DNA of 7,231 nucleotides from Chloroflexota bacterium (GTDB lineage Bacteria; Chloroflexota; Limnocylindria; Limnocylindrales; CSP1-4): the NCBI GenBank assembly GCA_013695255.1, contig JACDAV010000117.1, positions 1 to 7,231 of the forward strand, given 5' to 3'. Of the stretch, positions 6,486 to 7,231 are shown piece after piece. The position numbers and the translations under genes were made by a program. The notes beneath the pieces are model-generated. The model saw only the letters and a program-made list of their open reading frames with translations, was not told where the DNA came from and did not search any database. Position 1 is the first letter of the stretch. Each line of letters opens with the position of its first letter.

Positions 6486-7231
6486 GCGAGATCGCGGAAC
6501 GTGGCCAGAAGCCGCTCCCGCTCCGTGTCCCAGTTGAGCCGCTCCAGGGCGATGGCGCGGATGCGGCGGCGCCGGGCATCTCGCTCGGCGGGCGGAGCGT
6601 CGAGCAGCTCCGCGATCGTGCGGCCCAGGGCGCCGGCGGTCCACGGCTCGACCACGGCCCCCAGGGCATGCTCGCGGACGAAGCTGGCCGTCCACGTGCC
6701 GCCCGCGACGACGACGGGCACGCCTGCCATCACTGCCTCGAACAGCTTGTTCGGCGCGGTCAGCGTCTGGTTGCGGGTGACCGGCGGCGTGCCCACGAAC
6801 GCCACGTCGGCACCGCCCGTCCAGGCCAGCAGCTCGTCCGGTGGAACCGCGGACCGGACGACGATCCGGTCGGGCACGTCGATGGCCTCCGCGCGGAGCA
6901 GCGCCTCGAGCGGGCCGAAGCCGATGAAGACGGCCGTCAGCGGCCGATCGGCGAGCGGCGAATGGCAAAGGGCACGCAGCAGGACGTCGATGCCCTGGTC
7001 GGGGCGGAATGCACCCTGGTAGAGCACGACGTCCCGGTCGTGCGGGATCGGGACGCCCAGGGCCGTGCGGAGGCGGGTGGGACGCGGCAGGGGCTCGCCC
7101 GGGCGCCAGCGCTCGCGGGCGTTCATCACCACCGTGGGCCGCGCCACCTCGTACCGCCGCGCCACCTCGTCCGCCATCGCCGGCGTCACCGCCAGGAGGG
7201 CCGCCGCGCCGCGCAGCCAGCGGGCCTCGCG
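6482..7231 (-). CDS. GT4-like glycosyltransferase, C-terminal part (first of tandem pair)
   Basis: The right window edge cuts this gene; 249 residues of its C-terminal part are visible and the frame is open to the edge. Counting from the first visible codon, seen features are the end of the acceptor domain, WLRGAAALLAVTPAMADEV (5-23), the linker VVMNARERW (34-42), the donor domain start VVLYQGAFRPDQGIDVL (68-84), VFIGFGP (101-107), FVGTPPVTRNQTLTAPNKLF (145-164) and EAVMAGVPVVVAGG (165-178). The glutamate after NKLF corresponds to the conserved EX7E second glutamate. It ends with WDTERERLL (234-242), close to WDRQVERLL in the downstream gene. A GTG at 7189 is in frame but sits inside conserved sequence, so it is not the real start. 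It is co-transcribed with the gene at 5151-6485 through an ATGA overlap. The promoter must lie beyond the window. Confidence 0.92.
   Translation of the reverse strand, partial: REARWLRGAAALLAVTPAMADEVARRYEVARPTVVMNARERWRPGEPLPRPTRLRTALGVPIPHDRDVVLYQGAFRPDQGIDVLLRALCHSPLADRPLTAVFIGFGPLEALLRAEAIDVPDRIVVRSAVPPDELLAWTGGADVAFVGTPPVTRNQTLTAPNKLFEAVMAGVPVVVAGGTWTASFVREHALGAVVEPWTAGALGRTIAELLDAPPAERDARRRRIRAIALERLNWDTERERLLATFRDLA

Noticed and set aside
5151..6968. 605-residue minus-strand open frame, which would extend the downstream glycosyltransferase by 161 residues
   Set aside because: The residues before the ATG at 6485 are Arg/Ala/Gly-rich and lie in another frame of the upstream glycosyltransferase, whose own frame holds the conserved motifs. 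The ATGA junction marks the true start.

Overview
The window is a piece of a cell-surface polysaccharide locus from a very GC-rich bacterium (third codon positions are almost all G or C). The sequence does not fix the taxon. High GC, weak or absent Shine-Dalgarno sequences, near-leaderless starts behind TGnTAnnnT boxes and tight start/stop overlaps would suit a high-GC Chloroflexota lineage or an actinobacterium. This is inference, not a marker-based assignment.

Layout. (i) 1-386, minus strand: the N-terminal third of a non-hydrolysing UDP-GlcNAc 2-epimerase (WecB type), running off the left edge. (ii) 445-5218, plus strand: four genes forming an export cassette. They are a large GT4 glycosyltransferase with an unusual N-terminal extension, an ABC-2 polysaccharide export permease (Wzm/TagG type), its ATPase (Wzt/TagH type), and a SAM-dependent methyltransferase. 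The last three are translationally linked (TGATG and GTGA overlaps). (iii) 5151-7231, minus strand: two related GT4 glycosyltransferases in tandem, joined by an ATGA overlap; the upstream one runs off the right edge. The plus- and minus-strand units converge, and their coding regions overlap tail to tail by 68 bp.

How it fits together (inference from families). The epimerase would supply UDP-ManNAc. The three glycosyltransferases would build a lipid-linked glycan on the cytoplasmic face. The permease/ATPase pair would flip the finished glycan across the membrane, as in ABC-transporter-dependent O-antigen or wall teichoic acid export. The methyltransferase could modify or cap the chain. No flippase of the Wzx type, Wzy polymerase, priming transferase or ligase is in the window; these may lie outside it.

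No RNA genes, insertion sequences, CRISPR arrays, attachment sites or long repeats were seen. Every gap between genes is under 60 bp. I see no clearly new system. The points most worth checking are the face-to-face 5' ends at 369-447, the repeated TGCTAC promoter-like box just upstream of start codons, the N-terminal extensions on three cassette proteins, and the coding overlap at the convergent junction.
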